Notes: generated by a model from the letters alone, not told the origin. A stretch of DNA of 64,000 nucleotides from Brasilonema sp. UFV-L1 (GCF_012912105.1 NZ_QMEA01000018.1:1-64000), one strand, 5' to 3'. Positions 26,560-35,303 are shown, counted from the stretch's first letter. Translations and numbers: made by a program.

Positions 26560-26958
26560 TTACTCAAACTGCAGTTTGCCATCAATGTTGGCGATATGAT
26601 CATCGAGATTAATGCTTGTAGAAACAAAGTTTTGGTTTCTTGTTTTACACTCAGCTTTGAGTACGTTACTACCAGACAGTCCTGTACCCCTGCAAGTTTC
26701 AATGAAATTACTTGGCTGCCAGGTTAGCTTTCCATCCACATTTTCAATATATGGATTTAAGTTGATCGAGGTTTGATTAAATCCGCCATTCGCTTTTTCG
26801 CAAGAAGCTGATAGCTTTGAACCACTGATTGATATGTTTTCGCAGGTGCGGCTAAATTTGCCGAGTGCCCAAGCGTTGTCGGTTACTAAATTAAACGACA
26901 CAACAAGAGCGAACAAGAAGGCTACAGCAGCCTTTAATAGAAACAATCCTTTCTTCAT
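26560..26958 (-). CDS. Secreted cyanovirin-N homologue (mannose-binding lectin)
   Basis: A 31-residue signal peptide (hydrophobic core KAAVAFLFALVVSFNLV, cleavage after NAWA) precedes a mature part of exactly 101 residues starting LGKFSRTC and ending GKLQFE, the same length and ends as cyanovirin-N. Cysteines fall at mature positions 8, 22, 58 and 73, as in cyanovirin-N. By my recalled alignment about 70 percent of residues match. Domain B sugar-site residues (E41, N42, D44, S52, N53, E56, T57, K74, T75, R76, Q78) are all kept, while domain A has Arg for Gln6 and Ala for Thr25. It should bind high-mannose glycans in the periplasm or outside the cell. Confidence 0.93.
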   Translation of the reverse strand: MKKGLFLLKAAVAFLFALVVSFNLVTDNAWALGKFSRTCENISISGSKLSASCEKANGGFNQTSINLNPYIENVDGKLTWQPSNFIETCRGTGLSGSNVLKAECKTRNQNFVSTSINLDDHIANIDGKLQFE

Positions 26959-27392
26959 GTTGGGATAACCTGGGAATTACATTTACAAAATTAGCCTCTA
27001 TCTGCTGAATTTTTTTGTTTGGTTTTATCCAGCTTTTAGATGCGTCAAGATCAATCTAATACAGAATTTCACTTTTGTGTCAGTCTAATATAGAGACTTT
27101 ATCCAATTTTTTTTTTGTATACAGAAAAGCTATCCTATCATCAGCGCTCAGTATTGACCGCTTAGAATTATAGATTGGGTTACACAAAGACGGCGAGAAA
27201 GCCCGTTCCTTCTGAGGACGGGATGAATCGTCGTACGCCGTCTAAGTAAAACTTTTTATAAATTCACAACCTTATTTGTCGTGCTCAGCTCAACGGAGTG
27301 TAGTATCACACCAGTCTGTTGGCTTTAAAGCGCTTTCCTTGAGTCTCCGGCGTGTAAGCGCGCGGAGTTTTTAGCCAGCTGTTCCTAGCAAC
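26959..27392. other. Gene-free stretch upstream of the lectin gene
   Basis: No gene is seen. It contains the lectin promoter region, a long T-run near 27109-27117 and, at 27188-27243, a nested stem-loop listed separately. Confidence 0.6.
27188..27243 (+). ncRNA. Nested stem-loop resembling a TnpB right-end/omega RNA scaffold
   Basis: An outer 8-bp perfect stem (AGACGGCG 27188-27195, CGCCGTCT 27236-27243) encloses AAAGCCCGTTCC, TTCT, GAGGACGGGATGAAT. The inner AAGCCCG...CGGGATGAAT form is what I associate with the right ends of IS200/IS605 elements, where it belongs to the TnpB guide RNA. No tnpB is adjacent, so it would be an orphan relic or a captured RNA. It could instead be a simple bidirectional terminator, although no T-run follows. 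Confidence 0.4.
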
Positions 27393-27968
27393 TTAAAATG
27401 ATGAGCCTTTGTTCTTCAAAAACTCCGTTTCTTCTGGAGTTGAGACTCTTCCCAAAATTTCATTGCGATGAGGAAAGCGCCCAAAATGCTGTATCACTTG
27501 CATATGGCGCATCGCATAATCAATGGAACTTGCACTGTCAGGATCGTTGTTCAGTTGCTCAAACAGTTGTACTGCTTGATGCTGATGCTCCAAGTTTTCG
27601 CTATGTTCAAAAGGCAAGTAAACAAACCAGCGTTGTACGGGTAGCAACTTTTGGTCATATCCTCGTGCAACAGCGTGCTGAGCCGCTGAGAGTGCTTCCC
27701 AGTCAGTCGCAAAAGCTTCGGGAGTGTCACGAAACATATTTCTGGGAAACTGGTCCAATAGTAAAATCAATGCTAGACAACTTTCAGGAGAATCCATCCA
27801 GTCGTCTAGATATCCTGCTGCTGCTTTTTGGTAATCTGTCAGAAACCGAATTCGCAGCTCTTCGTCAAATTCTGGTTTTTTAATGAACCAGAAAGACTTT
27901 GGTTTACCGTAGTCTGGTTCATTAGGACTACCAAACCAAAAGTCTAATATTTCTGCCACCTGTGACAT
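27393..27968 (-). CDS. DUF924 family protein
   Basis: A protein of 191 residues matching DUF924: ILDFWFGSPNEPDYGKPKSF, then LALILLLDQFPRNMFRDTPEAF and the C-terminal HFGRFPHRNEILGR, the three most conserved blocks of the family. It is helical and soluble, with a tetratricopeptide-like fold. Function unknown. The SRPBCC gene upstream ends only 5 bp before its start, so the two probably form an operon. Confidence 0.9.
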   Translation of the reverse strand: MSQVAEILDFWFGSPNEPDYGKPKSFWFIKKPEFDEELRIRFLTDYQKAAAGYLDDWMDSPESCLALILLLDQFPRNMFRDTPEAFATDWEALSAAQHAVARGYDQKLLPVQRWFVYLPFEHSENLEHQHQAVQLFEQLNNDPDSASSIDYAMRHMQVIQHFGRFPHRNEILGRVSTPEETEFLKNKGSSF

Positions 27969-27973
27969 GAGTT

Positions 27974-28531
27974 TTACTGAGCATTACAAAGAACTTGTCG
28001 CATTTTACACATATTTGCAGGCAATTCAAAGTTCATTGCTTGTTGAATGAAAATTGATGGTATTGGAATAGTCGGGGTTGCTTGCACAGCATAGCTCAGT
28101 AAAGTTCCTTTACCATAGTCTTTGAACTCTAAGTTGGCTGTAAAATCATGAAAACTTCCTTTTTGCAGCCTAAATTGTATGTGCTGCCCAAGCTCTTCAA
28201 TAACATCAAGGTAAATTTCTACTTGGGCAGTTAGAAAGAAAAAAGATTTTTGTGCCGCTTGATACAGACGTTTGACATCACCGCGTTGTACTGCTTCACT
28301 TTTGGTGATATCTGGGAAATATTGTACCCAACGTGGGTAATCTGTGATCTGTTGCCAGACATATGATCGCACTAGGGGTAAATACATCCAGGCGGTAACA
28401 GCACCACCCCAAGCTGTGTGCGATCGCGTTTGTACCAGAACTTCGCCCTGCATCAGTAATCTTTGTTTATCTTGAGTCCAAGGCATATTTGAATCTGTAG
28501 GAAACGAGTCTGAGATAAAAGACGCAGACAT
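27974..28531 (-). CDS. SRPBCC-family (START/polyketide cyclase-like) protein
   Basis: About 185 residues with an SRPBCC lipid-binding-like fold: GAVTAWMYLPLVRSYVWQQI, DYPRWVQYFPDITKSEAV, and late strands IQFRLQKGSFHDFTANLEF. The long C-terminal helix expected for the fold is present (FIQQAMNFELPANMCKMRQV). The likely start is ATG 28531 (MSASFISD); a GTG at 28546 overlapping AGGAG is possible. It probably binds a hydrophobic ligand; the role is unknown. It lies just upstream of the DUF924 gene on the same strand. Confidence 0.8.
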   Translation of the reverse strand: MSASFISDSFPTDSNMPWTQDKQRLLMQGEVLVQTRSHTAWGGAVTAWMYLPLVRSYVWQQITDYPRWVQYFPDITKSEAVQRGDVKRLYQAAQKSFFFLTAQVEIYLDVIEELGQHIQFRLQKGSFHDFTANLEFKDYGKGTLLSYAVQATPTIPIPSIFIQQAMNFELPANMCKMRQVLCNAQ

Positions 28532-28546
28532 AATTTTTTCAGTCAC

Positions 28547-28851
28547 TCCTCAACATATCACCTAAAAAAGTTGAAACTGGTGAATACTTGCTTGATATTG
28601 AGTTCAACTCATTAATTACTAGTTCCAGTATGATATGAGAAGTTTCCGGAAATTGTGATCAATTTGTCATCATTACCAAAACTTTACTCAACTATCTGTC
28701 ATGTTTATCACTAAAATTAAAGTATTATGTTCTCTAGCAGCTTATAATAGCAATCTTCCGGGATAATCTTTCTTTACCATTCCCACATGTAGTGAATACG
28801 ATGGTGACTACAGATAAAATGCAGTGATTGTTGAGTTTTTTGGGAAATCAG
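28547..28851. other. Gap upstream of a small membrane-protein gene
   Basis: No gene is seen. A 10-bp palindrome TTTCCGGAAA lies at 28643-28652 and a perfect TATAAT at 28743-28748, about 100 bp before the start of the next gene, which may be its -10 box; no -35 box is at the right distance. Confidence 0.45.
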
Positions 28852-29046
28852 ATGAGTTCCTCTAAATTAAATCGGATATTAAACCAGGCTTTTGGGGTTT
28901 TTCTCGGTATGGCGATCGCTGTTTGGGTGCTGCGAGGTTTTGGTATTCTCGTTTTTCTTCCAGGAGGAGTGATTTGGCTGTTGGTTTTTGGGGCGATCGC
29001 TATGGCTGTTCTCAGTCACGTGCAAAAGACTTGGTGGCGTTACTAA
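28852..29046 (+). CDS. Small two-helix membrane protein
   Basis: A protein of 64 residues from ATG 28852 (MSSSKLNRILNQ); a TTG at 28828 would add eight. Two membrane helices (AFGVFLGMAIAVWVLRGFGI and GVIWLLVFGAIAMAVLSHV) are joined by a short turn with LPGG. The sequence is of a kind seen in many cyanobacterial genomes, but I know no function. Two GCGATCGC octamers fall within the gene. Confidence 0.65.
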   Translation: MSSSKLNRILNQAFGVFLGMAIAVWVLRGFGILVFLPGGVIWLLVFGAIAMAVLSHVQKTWWRY

Positions 29047-29166
29047 AAGAAGAATCCATCGTGTTGTGACTATCGAGCATTAAGCCCGACGGAGTGGACA
29101 AAGGGGAGAGAGCTAAGGAATTGTCCTTCACTGCCTCACTCCCCTACTGCTCTTTTTGAGGATATT

Positions 29167-29577
29167 TTAGAACTTGGTGACTGTGACGTTAATACCAGAA
29201 TCAAGTTTTGGAACTTTGAAATACTCAAATGCCTCTGTAGGTTGAGAAGTCTGGTTGATTTGAGAGGCTTGGTTCTTTGTTTCCTCTAAACATTGTTGGA
29301 GGGTATTCCCAGGAGATTTTATCACCTCAAGTGGGTTAAGATTTTTGCATTTTGACTCACGTACCACCACTATTGATTCAGAAATTTTTCTGAGATTGTT
29401 GGTTTGGTCTGTGCTATTAACTATTCCGTTATGAATTGTAGCTGGTTGAGTAACAAGAGCAGCCGCCCGACGGTGGTTAGTTATGGGAGAAGAAATATTT
29501 TCTTGGTTGGCGAAGGCAGGATGAGCTACAGTGCTAGTGCTCATTATTACGAAGAAGGCTGTCAGTAAGCGTTTCAT
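29167..29577 (-). CDS. Secreted hypothetical protein
   Basis: From ATG 29577 it encodes about 136 residues with a clean signal peptide (MKRLLTAFFVIMSTSTVAHP then AFA before NQEN). The mature part is polar, with two cysteines (CKNLNPLE and QQCLEE) that could pair, and a C-terminal FKVPKLDSGINVTVTKF. An upstream methionine (29634) would add 19 hydrophobic residues and is less likely. Family not recognised. Confidence 0.6.
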   Translation of the reverse strand: MKRLLTAFFVIMSTSTVAHPAFANQENISSPITNHRRAAALVTQPATIHNGIVNSTDQTNNLRKISESIVVVRESKCKNLNPLEVIKSPGNTLQQCLEETKNQASQINQTSQPTEAFEYFKVPKLDSGINVTVTKF

Positions 29578-29657
29578 GATATTTAAGAAGAACACAGAAC
29601 ACAGAACACAGAATCTAATTAGGTAGGGATTCAAAGGCTACCTTTATTATTGTCTCC

Positions 29658-29830
29658 CACCCAATATTTAAGTGTGGACATTGTGGTTTTGAGCATGACG
29701 CCCGACATTAACGCAGCACTGAATATTTCAGCTTTGGGGGTTTGCGTAAACAACCCAAAGTTTTGGGGATCGCTTGCTTGTTGGAAGGACAACACGCGTT
29801 TTTTCCGACAGGCGGTACTTTCTGAGACAA
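29658..29830 (+). pseudogene. tnpB relic (zinc finger and last catalytic block only)
   Basis: One frame reads HPIFKCGHCGFEHDA and, after a +1 shift at about 29703, the next frame reads DINAALNISALG. Together they are the second half of the TnpB zinc finger and the final RuvC aspartate block. Nothing of the upstream tnpB is present. It is an old, frameshifted fragment left from an IS200/IS605-type insertion. Confidence 0.7.
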
Positions 29831-30222
29831 AGCCCCACTATACGCCGAAGGCGTTATACCAATTCTCCATGATAGCTTGCCCGTAAAGTGCCATAGATGC
29901 ACTTTATTTTTAAAACGTAGACAAGGCAGCGGTGAGACAGCGCTGCAGGAGGAGCCAGTACGCCCAGGAGTGTCTCCCGACAGAGGTATCTGGCGTTGGT
30001 TTCAAGGGCAGAGGCGACTGCGAATCCGTTAGCGTTTGCGCAGCGCCCCTAAGAGGGGCTAGCGTGCCCGCAGGGCATAGGGCTTCCCGCAGGGTACCGC
30101 CAAGAACGCCTTAGACGCGCAGCGGCGTGCCGTAGGCTAGAACGCCAAGAAAAGAGCAAGAAGAGAGATTTAATTATTTAGTGCAAGTTTATAGAGAATC
30201 GGTATTAGTAATCGATCGTTTA
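29831..30222. repeat. Mosaic of palindromic repeats
   Basis: The gap holds several repeat types in a row: GGCAGCGGTGAGACAGCGCTG near 29935, GCGCCCCTAAGAGGGGCTAGC near 30042, GTGCCCGCAGGGCAT at about 30064-30078, CTTCCCGCAGGG, and CGCCAAGAAAAGAG near 30150. The last two motif types are shared with the block at 10482-10746. No gene is supported. Confidence 0.6.
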
Positions 30223-32097
30223 CTAACGATCATCACTCCCTAGTTCTAGTTGCCCATAGACGTTGATATTAAATGTAAATTGAATATTGATATAGTTTTC
30301 TGTATATGCTGTGGGAAAAGGAGCAAATGGTGCTGCTCGTTTCACAGCACTCAGTGCTGCCTCATCAGTCGTGCTAAATCCAGAACTTTGTGCAACTCGG
30401 AGATTACTTACCAAACCTGCTCGGCTGACAGTGAACACAAGCACTGTCCGCTGGGAAGATTGAGTTAGTCCGGGTATCCATTGCAGCTTCACTAGCTCCT
30501 GTAGTTGCTGCACATAAGCGCCAATATCTGCATCTTGACGCGCATCAATGCCTTGTGTTGCTGGATTAAGACGGTTAGAATTAGGTAAAGCTGCCAGATT
30601 ATTGCTTCCTAAATCACGATTAGATACACGAATCGGACCGCCTAAACTGCTCGCTCTACCTACTTTTGAAGATGGTTGAACTCCAGACAGCTTTCGCGAT
30701 GTAGTTGGCTGCTTTTGAGCAGGTGATTGTACTGCACTCCGCGTCTGTTCGGATACTGATGAGTTCATCCGATTCTCTAACTGTTCTGAAGAAGATTTTG
30801 CAGCAAGCCGCTCCCTATTTTCCCGACGAGTCAAAGGTACTGGCGGTGTAGTAGCAGAGGTAACAACCGTTTGCTGAGGTTTGAGTGCGAGTGGTTTGGT
30901 GGGTACAACTGCTGTTGGTGAAGGTTGCTGTTTTGGTAGTTTGGGTGTAGGTTTACTGATTGTTGGGGAGGGTTCGGCTTCTGATGCTGTAGCCTCAGGT
31001 GTCACCGTTGGTTGTCGCAGTTTGAATGCGAGTGGTTTAGTGGTGGGTTTACTGGCTGTTGGTGACGCTTGTGGTACTGATGCTGTAGCCTCAGGTGTCA
31101 CCGTTGGTTGTCGCAGTTTGAATGCGAGTGGTTTAGTGGTGGGTTTACTGGCTGTTGGTGACGCTTGTGGTACTGATGCTGTAGCCTCAGGTGTCACCGT
31201 TGGTTGTCGCAGTTTGAATGCGAGTGGTTTAGTGGTGGGTTTAGTGGCTGTTGGCGAAACTTGTGGTTCTGGTGGTGTCGCCTCAGGTGTCACCGTTGGT
31301 TGTCGCAGTTTGAATGCGAGTGGTTTAGTGGTGGGTTTAGTGGCTGTTGGCGAAACTTGTGGTTCTGGTGGTGTCGCCTCAGGTGTCACCGTTGGTTGTC
31401 GCAGTTTGAATGCGAGTGGTTTAGTGGTGGGTTTAGTGGCTGTTGGCGAAGCTTGTGGTTCTGGTGGTATCGCCTCAGGTGTCACCGTTGGTTGTCGCAG
31501 TTTGAGTGTGAGTGGTTTGGTGGCTGTTGGCGAAGCTTCTGGTACTGGTGGTTGGAGTTTTGGTTTACTGGCTGTTGGCGAAGCTTCTGCAAGTGGTTTG
31601 GTAACAGGAACTATCGCAATTTTTTGGGGTTTGGGTTGTAGGTTTTGAGGAGGTGGATTTGATGATATTATTGCTTGCTGCGTCTGTTCTGGCTGAGATA
31701 CTTCAGAAGGTGTAGAAGTATTAGAGGTTTTGGGTACAGTTGTTAATGCTGGCTTAGCATTAGAAATAGATCTTTCAGGTTTTGCTTTGCCACCTGCGAC
31801 AGAATCAATAGCCGCCCGTCGTGAAGTTTTCGGGGGCGTGTTTGTCTTATTTGGAGGAACTTCAACGTACTCAATTGGTATTGGTTCGGAAAGCTCTTGT
31901 TTAGGTGCAAAAGCCCGAAGCCAATAATCACTTCCAAGAAATAGAACAGAGTGCAGCAGGATGGAAGTCACAAGATAAAAGACCAGATTTCCTGGGCGAT
32001 CGCTTCTTGCGCGGCTCCCTTTATGAGTATCGGCTTCTAAGGTGTGACGGTCTGAGCCATCACTTCTGTTACTGTCTGATACATAAGACTTAGCCAT
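30223..32097 (-). CDS. TonB-family energy transducer with a proline-rich tandem-repeat linker
   Basis: About 624 residues from ATG 32097 (MAKSYVSD). An N-terminal membrane helix (NLVFYLVTSILLHSVLFLG) anchors it; a very long Pro/Thr/Lys-rich linker with 32-residue repeats follows (units like KPLAFKLRQPTVTPEA); the C-terminal TonB domain has IGAYVQQLQELVKLQWIPG, VLVFTVSRAGLVSNLRVAQS and AVKRAAPFAPFP. TonB couples inner-membrane proton force to outer-membrane receptors for siderophores or cobalamin. ExbB/ExbD and receptors are not in the window. The linker is longer than usual, because of the minisatellite. Confidence 0.9.
   Translation of the reverse strand: MAKSYVSDSNRSDGSDRHTLEADTHKGSRARSDRPGNLVFYLVTSILLHSVLFLGSDYWLRAFAPKQELSEPIPIEYVEVPPNKTNTPPKTSRRAAIDSVAGGKAKPERSISNAKPALTTVPKTSNTSTPSEVSQPEQTQQAIISSNPPPQNLQPKPQKIAIVPVTKPLAEASPTASKPKLQPPVPEASPTATKPLTLKLRQPTVTPEAIPPEPQASPTATKPTTKPLAFKLRQPTVTPEATPPEPQVSPTATKPTTKPLAFKLRQPTVTPEATPPEPQVSPTATKPTTKPLAFKLRQPTVTPEATASVPQASPTASKPTTKPLAFKLRQPTVTPEATASVPQASPTASKPTTKPLAFKLRQPTVTPEATASEAEPSPTISKPTPKLPKQQPSPTAVVPTKPLALKPQQTVVTSATTPPVPLTRRENRERLAAKSSSEQLENRMNSSVSEQTRSAVQSPAQKQPTTSRKLSGVQPSSKVGRASSLGGPIRVSNRDLGSNNLAALPNSNRLNPATQGIDARQDADIGAYVQQLQELVKLQWIPGLTQSSQRTVLVFTVSRAGLVSNLRVAQSSGFSTTDEAALSAVKRAAPFAPFPTAYTENYINIQFTFNINVYGQLELGSDDR
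30955..31570. repeat. 96-bp minisatellite encoding the TonB linker repeat
   Basis: GTCACCGTTGGTTGTCGCAG recurs at 31001, 31097, 31193, 31289, 31385 and 31481, exactly 96 bp apart, with degenerate edges. Because 96 is a multiple of 3, gain or loss of units lengthens or shortens the periplasm-spanning linker without a frameshift. Adjacent units are nearly identical in pairs, pointing to recent expansion. The open frames seen on the opposite strand are by-products of the repeat. Confidence 0.92.
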
Positions 32098-32487
32098 ATT
32101 ATTGTGCTTTCTTAACAGCAGCCTCAACAAGTTTATTCAACAATGTTGGTGTCGTGACTGGCAAACATCAGCACTACTTGAGCTTGCTTTGTGGCAATCT
32201 TTGACTTGAAAGATTTACCATCTATATCAATTGATAGGATAGCGCAAATCAGCTGCCATTCCTTGTGGAATCATACCATCAATTTCAGTTCATTCGATTT
32301 CATTGGAATATTCGAGATAACGACATTTTTGTCAATAAGCATTATTGCTTAGATTTCGGATTTGATTCGCAAGACTTTCGTTCCCAGGCTGAAGCCTGGG
32401 AACGAGACATGAGAGGGCAAACTGTCTGCCAATTCGCCAACACAGTCGATACGTTCAAAGAATCGTTTTTGCTTATAGCGGGGAGTG
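32098..32487. other. Gap with a perfect hairpin (32379-32404)
   Basis: No gene is supported. CGTTCCCAGGC (32379-32389) and GCCTGGGAACG (32394-32404) form an 11-bp perfect stem with a TGAA loop; a related hairpin TTCCCAGTC/GACTGGGAA is at 39317-39337, so this is a dispersed repeat. Confidence 0.6.
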
Positions 32488-33672
32488 TCAAAGGAAACGG
32501 ATATTAGCTTGCTTAAAACGGTGCAAAGCTTCGCCCAAGCGATCGCAATCAGCAATCAAGCTAATTCGTACATACCCTTCACCTGCAACTCCAAAAGCAT
32601 TACCTGGGGTAACTACGACTCCAGTTTGCTGTAACACCTTGAGAGCAAAATCTGTGGAACTCACACCAACAGGACAAGGAACCCACAAATACATTGTTGC
32701 TTTCGTTTTACTCAAATTCCAACCTAGTTCTGCTAAGCCTTGAATGAGAAAATCGCGGCGAGTACGGTAACGTTCTTGTACCTCGTGTAAATAATCATCG
32801 CTCAGTTGCAATGCGGTTTCTGCTGCGGTTTGCAATGCGGCAAAAATCCCATAATCCAAATTCGTTTTCAGTGTCCGTAAACCTTGAATGATATGGCGGT
32901 TACCAACGACAAAACCGACGCGCCAACCTGCCATATTATAAGTTTTGGAAAGAGTATGAAACTCAACGCCAATGTCTTTGGCACCAGGAATTTCTAATAA
33001 ACTGGTTGGCTGATAGCCATCAAAAGCTAACTCGGCATAACACAAGTCATGTACGAGCATGATCTCATATTTACGAGCAAAGGCAACAATTTCTTCAAAA
33101 AATTCGCGGGGTGCAGTCGCTGCTGTCGGATTACTGGGATAATTAAAATAAAGAATCTTTGCGCTTTGGGCAACACTATCAGGAATGGCAGCTAAATCAA
33201 TCAGCCAGTCATTCTCAGCTTTGAGAATTAAGCTGTGAACTTTGCCTCCAGCGATCACTGGACCACGAAAATGGGCGGGGTAGGCTGGAGTTGGTACTAA
33301 AATTAAGTCACCTGGATTAATGTAGGCGATCGCAAGATGTGCCAATCCTTCTTTAGAACCAAGCAGAGGTAATGCTTCACTATCTGGATCTAAATCGACT
33401 CCGTAACGACGATGATACCAGTTGGTAATCGCACGGCGGAAACTAGCTGTGCCTTCAAAAGGAGGATAGCCATGATTTGCTGGATTTTGTAAAGCTTTGA
33501 TCGCCGCTTCTATCACTGGTTGCGGTGTTGCACCATCTGGGTTTCCCATGCCCAAATCAATCAAATCCAGCCCTTGCTCTCGTGCTTTAGCTTTGAGTTC
33601 ATCTAGACGGGCAAATACGTAGGGCGGTAATTTCTGTACGCGTTCCGCTGGAGCCATCCAATCTGATATCAT
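32488..33672 (-). CDS. Class I/II PLP-dependent aminotransferase (aspartate/LL-DAP aminotransferase-like)
   Basis: A protein of 394 residues with fold-type I motifs: LIDLGMGNPDGATPQPVIEA, NYPSNPTAATAP, the Asp in MLVHDLCYAELAFDGY that contacts the pyridine nitrogen, and the PLP lysine in FHTLSKTYNMAGWRVGF, then Arg in YVRISLI that binds the substrate carboxylate. It should transfer amino groups between amino and keto acids. Close cyanobacterial relatives are annotated as aspartate aminotransferase or second LL-diaminopimelate aminotransferase; I cannot choose. The start MISDWMAPAERVQKLP is typical. Confidence 0.9.
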   Translation of the reverse strand: MISDWMAPAERVQKLPPYVFARLDELKAKAREQGLDLIDLGMGNPDGATPQPVIEAAIKALQNPANHGYPPFEGTASFRRAITNWYHRRYGVDLDPDSEALPLLGSKEGLAHLAIAYINPGDLILVPTPAYPAHFRGPVIAGGKVHSLILKAENDWLIDLAAIPDSVAQSAKILYFNYPSNPTAATAPREFFEEIVAFARKYEIMLVHDLCYAELAFDGYQPTSLLEIPGAKDIGVEFHTLSKTYNMAGWRVGFVVGNRHIIQGLRTLKTNLDYGIFAALQTAAETALQLSDDYLHEVQERYRTRRDFLIQGLAELGWNLSKTKATMYLWVPCPVGVSSTDFALKVLQQTGVVVTPGNAFGVAGEGYVRISLIADCDRLGEALHRFKQANIRFL

Positions 33673-33806
33673 TGAAGGAATTATGAATTATAAATGACAA
33701 ACTATTACAAACTATAAAAAACCACCAAATGAAGAGTCATCAATCGTCATCTACTCACAACTCATCATTTCTGTTGTTGTCTTGTGCATTTGATACGATT
33801 TAACAA

Positions 33807-34982
33807 TCATTCACCCTCATTCACAACAGGTGTCAAACTTATATGATTGCGTCCTTCTACTGGCGCAGTCGTGGAAACCATAGCTGCCATTAACTGTTCG
33901 AGTGCAACTTGAAATGGAAGTCGGTGAATGTCAGAATGAGGAGCTAAGGCAATTTCCGCAGCTTTTTGTAATTCGTTTAAGGTTATGTCGCCCAAATCCA
34001 AATCACTCAATTTTTGGGGTAATCCGATCTCTGCATAAAATTTTAATAATTGTTGCCGTGCTGCTGCTGCTAGCTGATTGCCTTGTACGATTTCTTCTAA
34101 ACGCAGTTGCACTAGAATACCATAGGCGACTTTTTCGCCGTGAATACTACCACCTTTACAAATGTGAGTTAAACCATTATGCACGGCATGAGCTGCTACG
34201 GTACGACACTGTGCGCCTCCTAATCCCCCAATGACTCCTGCTAAAAGAACTGTTGCATCTACGACTTGTTGCCAAACAACGCTTCCGGGTTCTTTAAGAG
34301 CAGCAACAGATTTTTGGAAAAGGATATCCCGCAAAACTCGTGCCTGTTGGACTGCTGCTATAATTAGGGTTTGTTCCGAGTGTCCGCTGCTGACTGAAGC
34401 TTCGTACCACTTGGCGATCGCATCTCCAATTCCTGCCACAAGTGTTCGTTGTGGTGCTGTTTTCATTAACTCATAATCGAGTATGAGTAAATCAGGACAT
34501 TTTGCCAATGGAACATCATAAAGAAATGCTCCTTCATCAGAATACACATTCGACAGGGCAGTCCAAGCTGCACATGTTGCTGCTGAGGTAGGAATTGTGA
34601 CGACTGGTAACTGCAATTGATGAGCAACGAGTTTAGCCGTATCCAGTGCTTTACCGCCACCAATACCAATAATGACATCAGCTTTATGCTCTTTCGTGGC
34701 TTTGTGTAAAGCTTTCAAACTCGCTTCACTACAATCAGGAGTGTAGAAGGCTTGGGCAATCTGTAACCGTTGATGCTTGAGAAGTGGTTGCAGACTTTCT
34801 TGAGTGACAGATTGAGTGTGTTCACCTGTGATCAGCAGAGGACGACTTCCCAACGAGGCGATCGCATCAGTTGCCTGTGCCAATATCTCCAACCCACGGA
34901 GAACCTTTGCTGGAGCCACCGAAAGAGTCAGTAACGGACTAGAGGTTTGAGTAGACAAAGTTTCAGTCGATTGATTAAACAT
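33807..34982 (-). CDS. Iron-containing alcohol dehydrogenase/glycerol dehydrogenase-like protein
   Basis: A protein of 391 residues with the GGGKALDTAK dinucleotide-binding motif, VVTIPTSAATCAAWTALSNV, and metal ligands consistent with the family: Asp in VAGIGDAIAKWYE and His in AAHAVHNGLTH and GSIHGEKVAYG. It resembles the glycerol dehydrogenase branch (NAD-dependent oxidation of a polyol to a ketone) more than long-chain alcohol dehydrogenases. The substrate is not known. It is 135 bp upstream of the aminotransferase gene, same strand. Confidence 0.87.
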   Translation of the reverse strand: MFNQSTETLSTQTSSPLLTLSVAPAKVLRGLEILAQATDAIASLGSRPLLITGEHTQSVTQESLQPLLKHQRLQIAQAFYTPDCSEASLKALHKATKEHKADVIIGIGGGKALDTAKLVAHQLQLPVVTIPTSAATCAAWTALSNVYSDEGAFLYDVPLAKCPDLLILDYELMKTAPQRTLVAGIGDAIAKWYEASVSSGHSEQTLIIAAVQQARVLRDILFQKSVAALKEPGSVVWQQVVDATVLLAGVIGGLGGAQCRTVAAHAVHNGLTHICKGGSIHGEKVAYGILVQLRLEEIVQGNQLAAAARQQLLKFYAEIGLPQKLSDLDLGDITLNELQKAAEIALAPHSDIHRLPFQVALEQLMAAMVSTTAPVEGRNHISLTPVVNEGE

Positions 34983-35303
34983 ACAACTTATTAATAAACT
35001 AACACTACCACTTTTAGATAATGTGTTGGAGAACCTTCTTCAAAAGCGCGAATGGGTGATGGCTAATTAGTTTATCATTCTGCCGTTTTAGTAAGTTTTG
35101 ATTGTTTTGACCTGAGTCAGTATTTTTGCCAAGGTTTCCATCTTAACAAAAATTCCCAAATATTTGTATTGTTGAACACAAAAAATCACGACTTTTTCAA
35201 TATGAGAATATTTTTTGAACCTGTCATAATATCTCTATGCTTCAGGCAATATCAGTAGTTTTATCAACTAGTGTAAAAAACTTTCATCTCCGTTGGAGGG
35301 GAT
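34983..35303. other. Divergent promoter region without genes
   Basis: AT-rich stretch between the divergent dehydrogenase gene and the peptidoglycan-binding gene. I see no palindrome or conserved site that stands out. A strong ribosome binding site (GGAGGGG, 35295-35301) serves the downstream gene. Confidence 0.5.

Noticed and set aside
30881-31648. Long plus-strand open frames across the TonB gene
   Set aside because: They are antisense to the TonB minisatellite; the 96-bp period keeps several frames open, and they lack a ribosome binding site and any known domain.
32265-32507. Plus-strand frame of 80 codons
   Set aside because: It spans the dispersed hairpin at 32379-32404 and overlaps the end of the aminotransferase gene; no start signal.
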